Position numbers and translations under genes: made by a program. From Prorocentrum cordatum (taxonomy: Eukaryota; Sar; Dinophyceae; Prorocentrales; Prorocentraceae), in assembly GCA_963575745.1 (NCBI GenBank), contig CAUYUJ010016059.1:1040849-1104848 (forward strand): 64,000 bases of DNA, written 5' to 3'. Shown here one piece after another: positions 19,399 through 29,154 of the stretch (position 1 is its first letter; each line of letters opens with the position of its first letter). A model generated the notes under the pieces. The model searched no databases. It worked only from the letters and a program-made list of their open reading frames with translations, and was not told the origin of the DNA.

Positions 19399-21584
19399 AC
19401 CTCTTCTTTGCCCTCGGGATCGCAAGCCAGTTCAGGCTCAAGCAGGTTGCCTGCGACCGCGAGAGAGAGGCCAGATTTGCCCGTAGCCACGTAGTAGCCC
19501 AGCAGCTCCAGCATCTCATCTAGCTCCTTCTGCGCGAGATGCTTGGTGCCCAAGTCTGCCGCGTTGACCTTGCCTTGCGTCTTGGAAAGAATGACGCGGC
19601 GCTCAGTCACATGGCGCTGGAGCCACAGGGTCTTCGTCTCGATGTGTCTGATACGTCCCGCCTCACGGCGGTGAGCTATCCCGCTGGCTGCTGTCGCGTC
19701 GCCAGCAAGGCACAGCTCCAACACATGTCCCATGTCGCGCGCCAGCGAGACCAGGCCGATCCCACAGGACGCGGTGTGCACTAGGGCATGCCACTCGGCC
19801 TCGCCTGAGCTGAGAGCCTCGCTGCCCTGCGTCGCGCTGAAGACCTTGATCATGTGGTCCCCAAGCTGGAAGACGCCGCAGCTCGTGCTCTTCCTGGCCT
19901 CCAGGCAGCCCGCGATGTCACTGTCCGAGAAGCCCTTGAGCACACCTGGCCAGCGCTGGCGACGGAATCTCTGGACAAGCCTAGGACGGCCCAGGAGATA
20001 CCCAGCGATTCTCTTGACCAGCTCCATGCCGTGCTCACGCGGCTCAAGCATGCACTTCGCCACCTCCTTCACGGCGTGCTTGATGTGCGGGCGGTCCTCG
20101 CTGAGGTAGCTGGCCCGCATGACCAAACTGCGGTAGCGGGTCGCCTCCTCGCCCTCCAGGACCCTGCCACGGTCCACACTCTTGGGCTTCACACCTGGCG
20201 TTGAGAGCGCATTCGACTCACGCCAGAGGCCCAGCTGCTGTAACATGATGATGGCGTGGCCTCTCGAGGCCCAGCGGAAGATGCGGTTCAGGCAGACCAC
20301 TTCCTGAACATCACCAGCGCTCTTGTTGGGTCCCAGCATGCCCTCGAGCTTGACCCACATGTGTTTCTGCAGCTCGCGGTGGAACTCCAGGTTGTCGCTG
20401 CGGGAACCCTTCGGCACGAAGTTGTCGCCGTAGACGCAGGCCGCGAGCTTGCCGTCGCCTCTGCGGTAGATGCAGGGGCACCAGACGCCGCAAGAGAAGC
20501 TCATCTTGCCCTCCAGCGTCTCACGAGCCAGCAGCTCGAAGTTCTGGCCTGCGTCGCGACAGCCGCAGAGGCACCAGGCCAGCAACCCGCGCACGTTGGG
20601 GTCAGCCGAGCGGGGGTCATCCGACGGCAGCTTCACCCACAGCTTCCGCTTCATCTCGCAGTGCGGGTGAGCCCTCGTGATGTCCAGGAACGTGAGGACA
20701 TGCTGATCCTCCTCGGAATTCCTGGGCGAGCAGCAGGGGGAAATCAGCACCCTGAGTGCCTCATACGGGGGTGTCGCACTGAAGGTCTGCGAGGGGCCCC
20801 CCATGTCCATGCTCGTGCGGCAGCGTGTCTCTGCCACGCACAGCCTGCAGCGGACGTTGGGCTTGCGGTCGTCGCCCTTGTTGACGTCCACCCAGACCAT
20901 GGGCGCCGGGTCGCGCCCGGACTCCTCGTGGCAGCGCTGCTTGGAGTCGTAGACGTAGGCGCCCAGGCCGCGCAGGGGCCCCATCTCCTCCTTGCGGCCA
21001 GCCGCCACAAGCTCGGGGTCCAAGGCGGCCCCGCTGGTGTTGTCAACGATCTCTGGATAGGCGCCCCAGGCCGGCGGCTCGTCGAGGCGCGGCCCGGCCT
21101 CCGGCGCACCCAGCTGGCCGCGGGCGACCGCCTCGCGACGCAGCCCGCGCAGCACCGCAGCCACAAGTTTTGGCGGGTGCCGCTCGATGGTGCGCATGCC
21201 GCGCCGACCCAGGCCGACCGTCTGGCAATGCCGGACACACCCAGGGCACCGACGTGTCAACTCCCGGGCGATCTCGGCAGATTTGGTCAACCAGCCCGTG
21301 GGCTTCTTGACCAGCGCCGGGCCGATGGCATCGTCGCGCCACAACCCGTGCGCACACTGATCACACTCAACGTAAAATACTCCAGGCATCACGGCGATCT
21401 CTCGGATCATCCAGAGACGCCAGCTCCTCGATGAAACTGGCTGCTCATGCAAGAAGAGGCGGCCAGCCTTGATCTGCTTCTTGTAGCGCTCGGCACAGAA
21501 AACACCAGTTGGATGGCGCAACGCCCCACGATGGCGTTGACGTCCACGCCCTGGACCGCGTTGAGGGCCTGCAGGTTTGACCAC
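19389..21584 (-). CDS. copia reverse transcriptase and RNase H
   Basis: One open minus-strand frame of 731 codons; recognisable homology starts near 21500 (CAERYKKQIKAGRLFLHEQP), so the first residues are probably out of frame. The RT palm has LDITRAH near 20680 (first catalytic Asp) and YGDN at 20432-20421, where Ty1/copia enzymes have YGDD or a close variant; the last catalytic Asp is Asn. The thumb region (CLNRIFRWASRGH, DRPHIKHAVKEVAKCM) follows. RNase H has SDSDIAGC near 19925 (Asp), SSGEAEWHAL near 19800 (Glu) and GDATAA near 19705 (Asp), then RHIETKTLWLQ. This part copies element RNA into cDNA and removes the template. The Asn in YGDN makes polymerase activity doubtful. Confidence 0.8.
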   Translation of the reverse strand: MVKPAGPQRGPGRGRQRHRGALRHPTGVFCAERYKKQIKAGRLFLHEQPVSSRSWRLWMIREIAVMPGVFYVECDQCAHGLWRDDAIGPALVKKPTGWLTKSAEIARELTRRCPGCVRHCQTVGLGRRGMRTIERHPPKLVAAVLRGLRREAVARGQLGAPEAGPRLDEPPAWGAYPEIVDNTSGAALDPELVAAGRKEEMGPLRGLGAYVYDSKQRCHEESGRDPAPMVWVDVNKGDDRKPNVRCRLCVAETRCRTSMDMGGPSQTFSATPPYEALRVLISPCCSPRNSEEDQHVLTFLDITRAHPHCEMKRKLWVKLPSDDPRSADPNVRGLLAWCLCGCRDAGQNFELLARETLEGKMSFSCGVWCPCIYRRGDGKLAACVYGDNFVPKGSRSDNLEFHRELQKHMWVKLEGMLGPNKSAGDVQEVVCLNRIFRWASRGHAIIMLQQLGLWRESNALSTPGVKPKSVDRGRVLEGEEATRYRSLVMRASYLSEDRPHIKHAVKEVAKCMLEPREHGMELVKRIAGYLLGRPRLVQRFRRQRWPGVLKGFSDSDIAGCLEARKSTSCGVFQLGDHMIKVFSATQGSEALSSGEAEWHALVHTASCGIGLVSLARDMGHVLELCLAGDATAASGIAHRREAGRIRHIETKTLWLQRHVTERRVILSKTQGKVNAADLGTKHLAQKELDEMLELLGYYVATGKSGLSLAVAGNLLEPELACDPEGKEEVQA

Positions 21585-21832
21585 GGCGCGCGCATCGGGC
21601 TGCCGGTGATCGGCAGCGGCTGTTCTAGCTCAACCGTGGCCTGCACCCGCTGCCTGTCGCCCTCCTGGCTGAAGTCGAAGCCGGTCCTGATGTCGCAGGC
21701 CGCGCCGGGCTCGAGGTCGAAAGCGCCCGACCGTGACGTGAAACGCCCCGGTCCATACAGCTCGCTGACGGCCGCCCTCCAGTCGCCGAAAGCCGCCAGC
21801 AGCGCGCAGAGCTCCAACGAATCTGCGCCCAT
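21407..21832 (-). pseudogene. pol connector between integrase and RT, separate frame
   Basis: This frame carries TGFDFSQEGDRQRVQATVEL and GSPMRAPWSNLQALNAVQGV (about 21700-21535), the variable linker seen before RT in dinoflagellate copia polyproteins. It overlaps the integrase frame upstream and the RT frame downstream, so one frameshift lies on each side (around 21530 and 21830). Confidence 0.5.
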
Positions 21833-23066
21833 GGCGCCCCCATCCCCAGGCGACGCATGCAGCGGCCCGCTCGGCCCAGCCGCCTGCGCCAGCGGTGTGG
21901 CTGGCGCCTGCGCCGGCGCCCCCGGCTACTCGCCGCTGATCGCGGGCGCGCAGGGTGCTGGGCCACATGGCCCCGCGAGGCGACGCCTCGATGCCTGCGG
22001 CAGCTCCGCAGGCGAGCTCCGACGCGGAACAGCCTGTCGGCCAGGTCGCTCGATCTCCATCGGTGCCTCGGCCGCGCGGGCAGCTCGAGGGGGCGCCTCG
22101 GCGCCCTCGCCCCCCTGGCGCGCAGGCGACCTGTCGGCGGCCCCCGGCTGGCGAGCCGCTGCCCCGAAGACGCGGGACGCGGGGCGCGAGCTCAGGGTCG
22201 TTCGCCATGGCCTGCTGGATGCGCTCACGGCACTCCGGGCTGTGGGCCCTGGCTGCTGCGTTGGCGCGGGCCGCGTGGGATCCCTGGCATCCATCCGCGA
22301 AGCCGTGCGTGGCCAGCTCCGCGTTCCTGCGGATGTAGACGTTCCGAGGCTCAGCCGAGACTTGCTCTGGCACGACCCTCGGCTGCTGCGTAGCGACGGC
22401 AGGTTCGCCAATGACCGTTGGGGCGCGAAAGTTATCTGGCTTGTCTGGGGTCGGCAACCGCGGCGCGCCCCTGATCGAGAGCAGCAGGGCCGCGTCGGCC
22501 CGCTGGCTCGGCGGTCTCCTCCTGATCGACCGCGCGCGTACGACCCTGCGACCGTAGCCGACGAGCATCTCGCTCGACTTCTCGATGACACCCAGGAAGA
22601 CCCCGATCTCCCAGCGCCCCTCGAACTTGGCGTCGCACCTCGCACTCGGGAGGAACGCGATGACTTCACCGAAAGGCGGCGGCACCTTGCGGAAGGCCTT
22701 GTCCTTGTGCCTCTCGCGCGGCGTCCGGCCATCGGCGCCGATCTTGCCGCGGTCGACGCATCCTGCAGCGCGGGGTGCCAGCCAGGTCGACGCTGGATGG
22801 TCATTCGGGATGTCTGTGCCGCGCAGCAGGGACAGGGCGACCCTCAGAGATCGCGCGACGTCCTTGACCTCCTTGACTGCCACTGCTGCAAGGCCGTTGC
22901 TGGCGCTGTCGTAGGCCAGCGCCTGCTCGGGCACGGCCTCGATCTTCGCGTTCCTGAGGCGGATCGTCGCCACTCGCTTGAGCGCCAACAAGGCGCCTTC
23001 ACCATCGGACTTGTAGATGATCTTCGGGTGGCTGGTCGCCTCCACCTGACTGGAGGCACGGACCAC
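21630..23066 (-). pseudogene. copia integrase core
   Basis: Minus-strand frame. IIYKSDGEGALLAL near 23030-22990 gives the second catalytic Asp of the DDE core. Downstream, YDSASNGLAAVAVKEVKDVA near 22910-22850 occupies the position of the Asn-Gly-x-x-Glu helix, but the expected catalytic Glu is Ala. Later segments (GADGRTPRERHKDKAFRKVP; FGEVIAFLPSA; GVFLGVIEKSSEMLVG, 22740-22560) match the C-terminal part of copia integrases. The first Asp and the zinc-binding HHCC domain would lie in the broken region 23066-23760. The tail beyond about 21830 is Arg/Ala-rich and probably out of frame. Integrase would join cDNA to the host chromosome; this copy looks inactive. Confidence 0.65.
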
Positions 23067-23766
23067 GTTGTACTCATGCTGGATGCCCTTGGACGGGATG
23101 ACGTCGGCACTGACGCGCGAGCTGGCTGAGCCGATGCCGGCGAAGATGGGGGGGCGCGGACTGGCCCGACCCCACCTCCTCCCGCTTCACAAGGCACCCG
23201 TAGTCCACCGCGAACGTAGGCATCGCACGCGCTCTCCCAGGAGCATCCGCTGAGTCGCCATCAACACGGCCACGCCCAGCCAAGCAGCAGCAACACCAGC
23301 CCCGGAAGGAAACGCAACCTGCCGCTTCGAGTTACTCGAGCTCTGCCCGGGTAGGCCCCTTCGGCCCGCGTCGAGCCCGAACAGGAGCAGGTTGAGACTC
23401 GTGGCGCCCCTCGGCGCCAGCTTCGAGCTCGACTTCCAACTCCATCATCCTCAGCCACGGCGTCTCCACCTGGCGGGACAGGCTTGCCCGCGACCGGACC
23501 AAAATGGCTCTCGATGGTCGCAACTTGCCCATGATCAACTCCGCTCGGTGCCGCCCCTGTCCAAGAAGCGACGCCATGCAGCGCAGGGGGGCCCCACTGC
23601 TGGCGCCATCATCGCCGGTCTTACGGCCGCGCCTGCCGCCCAAAAGGGCACCGGCGCATCTTGCCACGTAGCCGATCGCAGCCGCCGCAACCCTCGACCG
23701 AGCAGAGCGGCAACTCCTCCACGAGCGCCTGGGACATCTGGGTGACCTCCCTCGCCGGCACGATAC
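23067..23766 (-). pseudogene. Broken protease-integrase junction
   Basis: Short minus frames overlap here and no long frame exists. The integrase N-terminal HHCC region is expected in this interval, but I could not read a complete one. The simplest reading is multiple frameshifts within pol. Confidence 0.4.
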
Positions 23767-24612
23767 TCACAGGACCGTCTTAAGGCTCTCGACGTGGACG
23801 GCGTGGCTGATGTCATTGCCGCGCTGGTCCTGCTCGAAGACTACGCGATGGCCACTCTTCACCAGGTCGAAGACTGAGAGCAGCGGCCCCCCTCTGCCCG
23901 TGACGGGGGCCCTCATGCCACGCAAGGCACCGCCAGTCTGCACAATGAGCTTGCGCTGGTCCTCGTCGGGGATCGGCTCACCCGTCGCGCTGAGGTACTG
24001 TGCCCCCGACGGCTTCTCCGCGATCGGGTAGTCGGCCCCCAACGAGCGCGGGGCCGCTGTGACCGCCGCGCCTGAGTCGATCTCGAAGCGCACCGTCTCG
24101 TTGCTCGAGGACACGGCCGACAGGTCGAGCGCCGCCAGGAAGAGGCCGCCCGGGCCCTCGGGGGGCTCCGGCTCAGCCATCTCGCCAAGGGCGCCAGCCT
24201 TCTTTGCGACCGGACAGACATTGGCCAGGTGCGCCGTCGAGCCGCAGGTCCAGCATGGCTTAGGCTTCGGTGCAGCACCAGTCTTGCTGTCATCCTTGCC
24301 CTTGTCACGACCTCGACCTCCACAACCCTTCGGTGGTGCCTTGCCCGATGCAGCCGTATAGTTCCACCAGCAGTCCCGCTTCCAGTGGCCTGTCTTGCCG
24401 CAGATCGGGCACGGCCTGGTTGGTACATCATCAGCGCCCTTGCCTTTGCCAGGCTTGCCGGTCTTGCCCTTGCCGCTGCCGATCTCGCCGTTCCGGCCAG
24501 CTGCTTCGCGAGAGAGTCGAAGTCCATCGGCGCTGAGCCCGTGCCAGTGCTTGCCGTCGTTGCGATCTGGGCCTGCCTGAGGTTCTCCACCTCTGCCTTC
24601 ACCAGCTCCCAC
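23767..24612 (-). CDS. gag C-terminal zinc knuckles and aspartic protease
   Basis: The frame has two zinc knuckles: CPICGKTGHWKRDC (about 24413-24372) and CWTCGSTAHLANVC (about 24257-24213), both CX2CX4HX4C. The aspartic protease active site follows as FEIDSGAAVTA near 24090-24055 (Asp-Ser-Gly-Ala, the retroviral-type DSGA form). The knuckles bind element RNA; the protease would cut the polyprotein. The frame ends in a stop at 23767-23769. The first 35 or so codons are probably out of frame, because the gag frame runs in the neighbouring frame down to about 24500. Confidence 0.75.
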   Translation of the reverse strand: MGAGEGRGGEPQAGPDRNDGKHWHGLSADGLRLSREAAGRNGEIGSGKGKTGKPGKGKGADDVPTRPCPICGKTGHWKRDCWWNYTAASGKAPPKGCGGRGRDKGKDDSKTGAAPKPKPCWTCGSTAHLANVCPVAKKAGALGEMAEPEPPEGPGGLFLAALDLSAVSSSNETVRFEIDSGAAVTAAPRSLGADYPIAEKPSGAQYLSATGEPIPDEDQRKLIVQTGGALRGMRAPVTGRGGPLLSVFDLVKSGHRVVFEQDQRGNDISHAVHVESLKTVL

Positions 24613-25600
24613 GTGTCGAGCCGCTGGCTATTGAGCAGCAGGTGGTGGCGCAGCGGGCCCTCCCTGAGAGAGCGGACAAGGATGCCTATCTTGATCTTAT
24701 CAGGGAACCCGGTGCTGACAGCCTGCTCGTAGCGCTTGACGTTCCTGTCGAAGGCAATCAGCTTCGAAGGGGCGTCACCTTCGAAGTCCCACGAGAGCAG
24801 CTCCTATAGCAGTCCTGCCGCCCGGGTCCGACTTTGAGGCTCATGGAAGGTGACGAGTGTCCTCCACGCCTCCTCGTTCACGCCAGCACTGACTATGCGA
24901 TCAAATGAGAGACCCTTGTTCAGCATAACCAGCATGTAATGGAGCTGGCTACTGAGTCGCACTTGCCCCTCTGGCAGTGTGGCGTTCAGCGCCGGCTCGT
25001 CCGATTGTTCAGCTCTTTCCATGAGGTCCACCACGACCGGCTCGCAGGCGCTGGCGTAGGCACGGAAGACCGTGCTCCAGTCGCGCCAGGTGCCGGGGTC
25101 GCCGTTGAAGTCGTGCGGTTTCCCGAGGACCCTCGTGCCAATCAGTCGGTTCATTCCTGGTGGCGGGCCACCAGGCTGGTCTGCTGGCTGCTGTTGCCCT
25201 GGCCCTCGCGCCGCCTGAGCCGTAGCTTCTGCTGCTTGAGCTCGGACCTCGGCCGACTGGGCCTGGGCTGCTAATTGCTGGATCAACTGCTGCTGCTGCT
25301 GCTGCTGCTGCGCCGCCGCGAGAACCTGCTCGATCTGGGCGACGCGGGCCTCGTCCATCATCTGCGATTGCCTGGCCACGCGCCTTGACAATCTTGAAGG
25401 CCTCGCCCTCGCAGTGCCACCTGCGCTTGCGGCGCGCCAGCTGCAGCACGCCCTTCGCGATGATCACCCAGGTTTTGCCAGGCGATGCCGAGACCAGCTG
25501 CCAGCAGGTCTCGTCTGCAGCCACACCGGCCGCACAGGCGCCTCCCTGGGGCGCCTTGGAGGAATGCGCAGCGGTATCGCGTGCAGGCCGACTCACAACC
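24486..25600 (-). pseudogene. copia gag, capsid region with in-frame TAG
   Basis: The main frame begins near 25391. A Gln-rich coiled-coil (QMMDEARVAQIEQVLAAAQQ, then seven more Gln/Leu positions) leads into LGKPHDFNGDPGTWRDWSTV, typical of copia capsids (a PxxFxGxxxxWxxW pattern). At 24806-24804 a TAG stands in frame between AGLL and ELLSWDFEGD; a single C-to-T change from CAG would explain it. The same frame continues to LAKQLAGTARS near 24500 and then shifts into the knuckle/protease frame. Upstream of 25391 another frame (WVIIAKGVLQLARRKRRW) may be the true N terminus, implying one more frameshift. Confidence 0.65.
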
Positions 25601-25634
25601 TGGCTCTGCTACCATGATGCATGATATGTCTGTT

Positions 25635-25709
25635 TCCCAACTTGAATAGGATATGGCAGTGGTAATCCATAAACATCACGGCATGCATACAAGAGAGCTG
25701 CCCGATCAC
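25635..25709 (-). repeat. Candidate 5' LTR remnant
   Basis: Direct-repeat partner of 19145-19219 (51 of 59 identical across 25650-25708). It lies just upstream of gag on the minus strand. Shared landmarks are GATATGGCA and AAGAGAGCT followed by CCCGATCA. Confidence 0.5.
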
Positions 25710-25739
25710 AGGGTCCAACAACACAAGGGATTTGCCACA

Positions 25740-26530
25740 TTTCTCAAAATCGGTGGCACCCCTCACGCAGATCGGCGGGGTCAGGGTCCAAAAAACACCA
25801 GGGATTTGCCACCTTTTTGAAATTCGGTGGCACCCCTCACGCAGATCGGCGGGGTCAGGGTCCAAAAACACATGGGATGTGCCACATTTCTGAAATTCGG
25901 TGGCACCCCTTACGCAGATCGGCGGGGTCAGGGTCCAAAAACACAAGGGATTTGCCACATGTCCGATATTTCCTTACACCCCTCATGCAGATCGGCGGGG
26001 TTAGGGTCCAAAAACATTTTGAATTTGCTACATTTTTGAAATTCGATGGCACCCCTCACGCAGATCGGCGGGGTCAGGGTCCAAAAACATATAGGATTTC
26101 CCGCATCTTTGACATTTCCTGACGCCCTCACGCAGATCGGCGGGGTTAGGGTCCAAAAACATCGAAAACTTGCCACGTTTCTTAAATTCGGTGGCACCCC
26201 TCACGCAGATCGGCGGGGTCAGGGTCCAAAAACATATAGGATTCCCCGCATCTTTGACATTCCCTGACGCCCCTCACGCAGATCGGCGGGGTTAGGGTCC
26301 AAAAACATAGGAAACTTGCAACGTTTCTTAAATTCGGTGGCACCCCTCACGCAGATCGGCGGGGTCAGGGTCCAAAAACATATGGGATTTGAAACATGTC
26401 TGAAATTCGGTGGCACCCCTCACGCAGATCCGTAGGGTCAGGGTTCAAAAACAATAGGGATTTGCCACATGTCTGAAATTCGGCGGCACCCCTCACGCAG
26501 ATCGGCAGGGTCAGGGTCGAAAAACAAGTA
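25740..26530. repeat. About 74-bp tandem array, some 11 units
   Basis: Unit: AATTCGGTGGCACCCCTCAC, then GCAGATCGGCGGGGTCAGGG, TCCAAAAACA and a variable AT-richer stretch such as GGGATTTGCCACAT. Spacing is 72-77 bp. Some units have a shorter variant (CTGACGCCC). Open frames on both strands are by-products. Confidence 0.95.
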
Positions 26531-27289
26531 AGTCCCGACACTGCTTCACGGCAGCGCCGAAGACTCATGACTTCGCTCTTCCATGGCCCATTCACCGAGA
26601 GAGGGGGCCGGCGGCAGGAGGCGAAGCCCTTACGGATTTTTGTGTATATGTACACATAAATGTATAAATATGTATATATATATATATACACACAAATGCA
26701 TCTGGATTTGAACATTCCCAACATGCCGCGCTTACCAAGACGCGGTGCCGCTGACTTCCCCCCTCGGCAGGTGGCGTTGGCGGGCCTCAGCCCTTGAAAC
26801 TCCTCGCGGGCCGCGGTTCCTCCCCACTCCTCGGTCCTCCGTCCTCGGTCGCCCTCCCCCTCCGCCTCGCGGCCGTTCGCCTATTGCCCCGCATCGCCCC
26901 CCCCCCCCCCCTCCTCGCTCCTCGGTCTTGCGTCCTCGGTGCCCCTGCCCCCCCGCCTCGCGGCCCTTGACCTCTCACCCCCATCGCCGCCCGCCTTGCA
27001 GCGACCCCACCGTCCAGTGTCCCCGCGGCCATCAGGCCGCCGTATACCGATGAGGCAGGCACCAAAGACTAACAGACATGCATGACAGATCTCGCGAGCG
27101 GCGAACATATCCGTATCCGCGTCCACGCGGTCTGGATTCCAAGGGCGCGGTCCCGCGGATACGCGGTAGCACGAATATTTTCCGCGCCGGGGTCGCTACC
27201 AATGTGACCAGGCCCTCGAGGCCGCGGACACGAATTCTCCAAATAGGCTTGCCCTATAGGGGTCCTAGCTCATCATAAGTAGTTGGTCT
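26531..27289. other. No gene recognised; TA microsatellite and C-rich tract
   Basis: TATA/TGTATA repeats lie at 26640-26700. A pyrimidine-rich, C-homopolymer-containing tract spans 26755-26990. The remainder has no motif. Confidence 0.5.
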
Positions 27290-27560
27290 TTAGCCCCCCT
27301 CCCCTTTTCCCAATTGCACCCCCCCTAATTTCCAATGGCCACCCCCCCTCCCCCCCCCTTTTTCCAATGGCACCCCCCCTTATTTCCAATGGCGCTCCTT
27401 GCTTGCCCTTGCTTGCTTGCACTTGATCGCTTGCCCTTGATTGCTCTTGCTTGCCCTTGCTTGCTTGCACCTGATCGCTGGCTCTTGCTTGCTTGTGATT
27501 GCTCGCTTGCGCTTGCTTGCTTCCGCTTGCTTGCTTGCTTGCGCTTGCTTGAGTTTGCTC
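27290..27560. repeat. C runs and GCTTGCTTGC low-complexity tract
   Basis: CCCCCC blocks with TTTCCAATGGC (27295-27390) are followed by irregular repeats of TTGCTTGC and TTGCCCTTG to about 27555. Confidence 0.85.
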
Positions 27561-27764
27561 CTCCCGTCCTCCTCTCGTCCTGCTCCCCTCCTCCTTTCGT
27601 CCTCCTCCCATCCTCCTCTCGTCCTCCTCAAACGCTGGCTGATCTATGTTGTTCGCCCACGAGTCGCCCCCGCAATTGCGGATAGGAATGTTGGGGGCGG
27701 CGAGGTCGACGGCAGCCTGCGAGGCTCTGAGGAAGCCCGCTGCGGGCGCCGAATGTCCGTGAAC

Positions 27765-27865
27765 GCAAGGTGGGTGGGTCGCGGGTGGGTCGCGGGGTGT
27801 GTCGCGGTGGGTGGCGGGGTGGGTCACGGGTGGGCCGCGGGCGAGGACGACGACAGCAACACCAA

Positions 27866-27927
<62 letters not shown>

Positions 27928-27955
27928 CCAACAACCACAACAACAACAACAACAA
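27765..27955. repeat. GTGGGTCGCGG minisatellite followed by CAA trinucleotide tract
   Basis: About eight irregular copies of GGGTGGGTCGCG (27765-27845) and then an almost pure CAA run (27868-27955). The same pair recurs at 38223-38465. Confidence 0.9.
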
Positions 27956-29036
27956 CCATTTTACCCTCATGCACGATGTTTCCGCAGGAAGCATGCGACC
28001 ATCATGATAACCATTCACATAACGGGGGGCTCTTGTTCTATAGCGGGGTCCGTCATTCCCATTTCCAGATCTCCCTCCCAATGAGGTCTTGCAAACACCT
28101 CTTCCGAGGACTTTCAAAATATCCTGCCTCGAACACACATGCCCGCGCCTTGCTGCGCCGATGCGAGACCGCCAGTGGATCCCCCCAGCGAAGGGTAAAG
28201 CACAAGGACGTATCGAACAACACAATTTCCTTGGTAGGGGTGGGGGTTGTCGGCGGTGAGGCAAGGACCTGGTCCTGAATAGAAAGGGAGGAAGTCTCGA
28301 GCAAGGCTGCTGTTGTTGCTGGGAGCGGCGCCAATGCTGAAGAGAGTAGGGCGCTAGCCCTGCGTACAACAAAACGAAGTCTCCAGCGGGAACGCTGGTA
28401 TTGTTGGGACGGCGGCTTTCGGCGGCGAGGAGGAACACCGCCTTGCGTAAGAAAGGAGGAAGCATCGAGCGGGAGCCGTGGTTTTGTCGGGACGGGGGTT
28501 GTCGGCGGGAGGAGCAGCACCGTCTTCAGGAAAAAGGGAGGAAACCTCGAGCGGGAGCGTCGTTCTTGCTGGGAGCGGCGCCAAGTCAAAAGAAAATCGG
28601 GCGCCAGTCCAGCGCAAAACGGAACGAAGTCTCGGGCGGGAACGCTGGTTTTGTCGGGGCGGCGGTTTTCGGCGCCGAGGAGGAGCGCCGCCTTGAGTAA
28701 AGAAGGGAGGGAACCTCGGGCGGGAGCGTTGTTTTTGTTTGGGGCGGCGCCGATGAGAGAGACTAGCGCACCAGTCCAAGGTAAAACTGGAGGAAGTCTC
28801 GAGCGGGAGCGCTGGTTTTGTTAGGACGGCGGCTTTCGGCGGCGAGCAAGAACACCCGCCCTGAATAAAAAAGGAGGAAGTCTCGAGCGGGAGCGTTGTT
28901 CTTGTTGGGGGGCCGGTTTTGGCGGTCCCCCAAACCGCTCGAGCGTGAGCCTCATGTTCAATGAGACTGTAGCCAGCGCCTCGGCGAGAGCGCCAGGGCG
29001 CCTGTAAAGGGTCCAACAACAATAATTGTTCAATAC
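27956..29036. repeat. Dispersed repeat family A, copy 1
   Basis: The left part (27960-28200, containing GAAGCATGCGACCATCATGA and CCAATGAGGTCTTGCAAACA) recurs in direct orientation at 37030-37255. The middle part consists of repeated modules with GAGGAAGTCTCGAGCGGGAG and GGGACGGCGGCTTTCGGCGG. The right part (28745-29036) recurs inverted at 37790-38100. No coding capacity is evident. The preceding CAA tract would be a TTG tail if the element is read on the minus strand. Confidence 0.85.
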
Positions 29037-29108
29037 TTTACATTCAACAACAGCAACAAGAACAGTAACAAACACAGCAACAAGAACAACAAACACCACC
29101 ACCACCAC

Positions 29109-29143
<35 letters not shown>

Positions 29144-29154
29144 CTAATCATTAT
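29037..29154. repeat. CAA/CAG-rich linker
   Basis: Irregular CAACAG, CAACAA and CACCAC runs join family A to the first family B unit. Confidence 0.8.

Larger units (their letters stand above)
19145..25709 (-). mobile_element. Ty1/copia-type LTR retrotransposon, decayed
   Basis: Reading on the minus strand from 25709 to 19145: candidate 5' LTR, gag with two CCHC knuckles, aspartic protease, integrase, connector, reverse transcriptase, RNase H, candidate 3' LTR. Integrase before RT is the copia order. The connector (GSPMRAPWSNLQALNAVQG near 21600-21545, then RLFLHEQP near 21450) resembles the segment found in dinoflagellate copia-like polyproteins. An in-frame stop in gag, several frameshifts and altered catalytic residues indicate an inactive copy. 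Confidence 0.85.

Noticed and set aside
20256-21434. 392-codon plus-strand frame opposite copia RT, and similar frames at 21447-23129
   Set aside because: Antisense shadows of the minus-strand pol region in GC-rich sequence.
23497-23520. ACCAAAATGGCTCTCG, resembling a reverse-complement spliced leader
   Set aside because: Only 11 contiguous matching bases, inside the copia element, without the CTTGAG end.
25740-26530. Regularly spaced repeats considered as a CRISPR array
   Set aside because: Whole units repeat, spacers are not unique, and the genome is eukaryotic.
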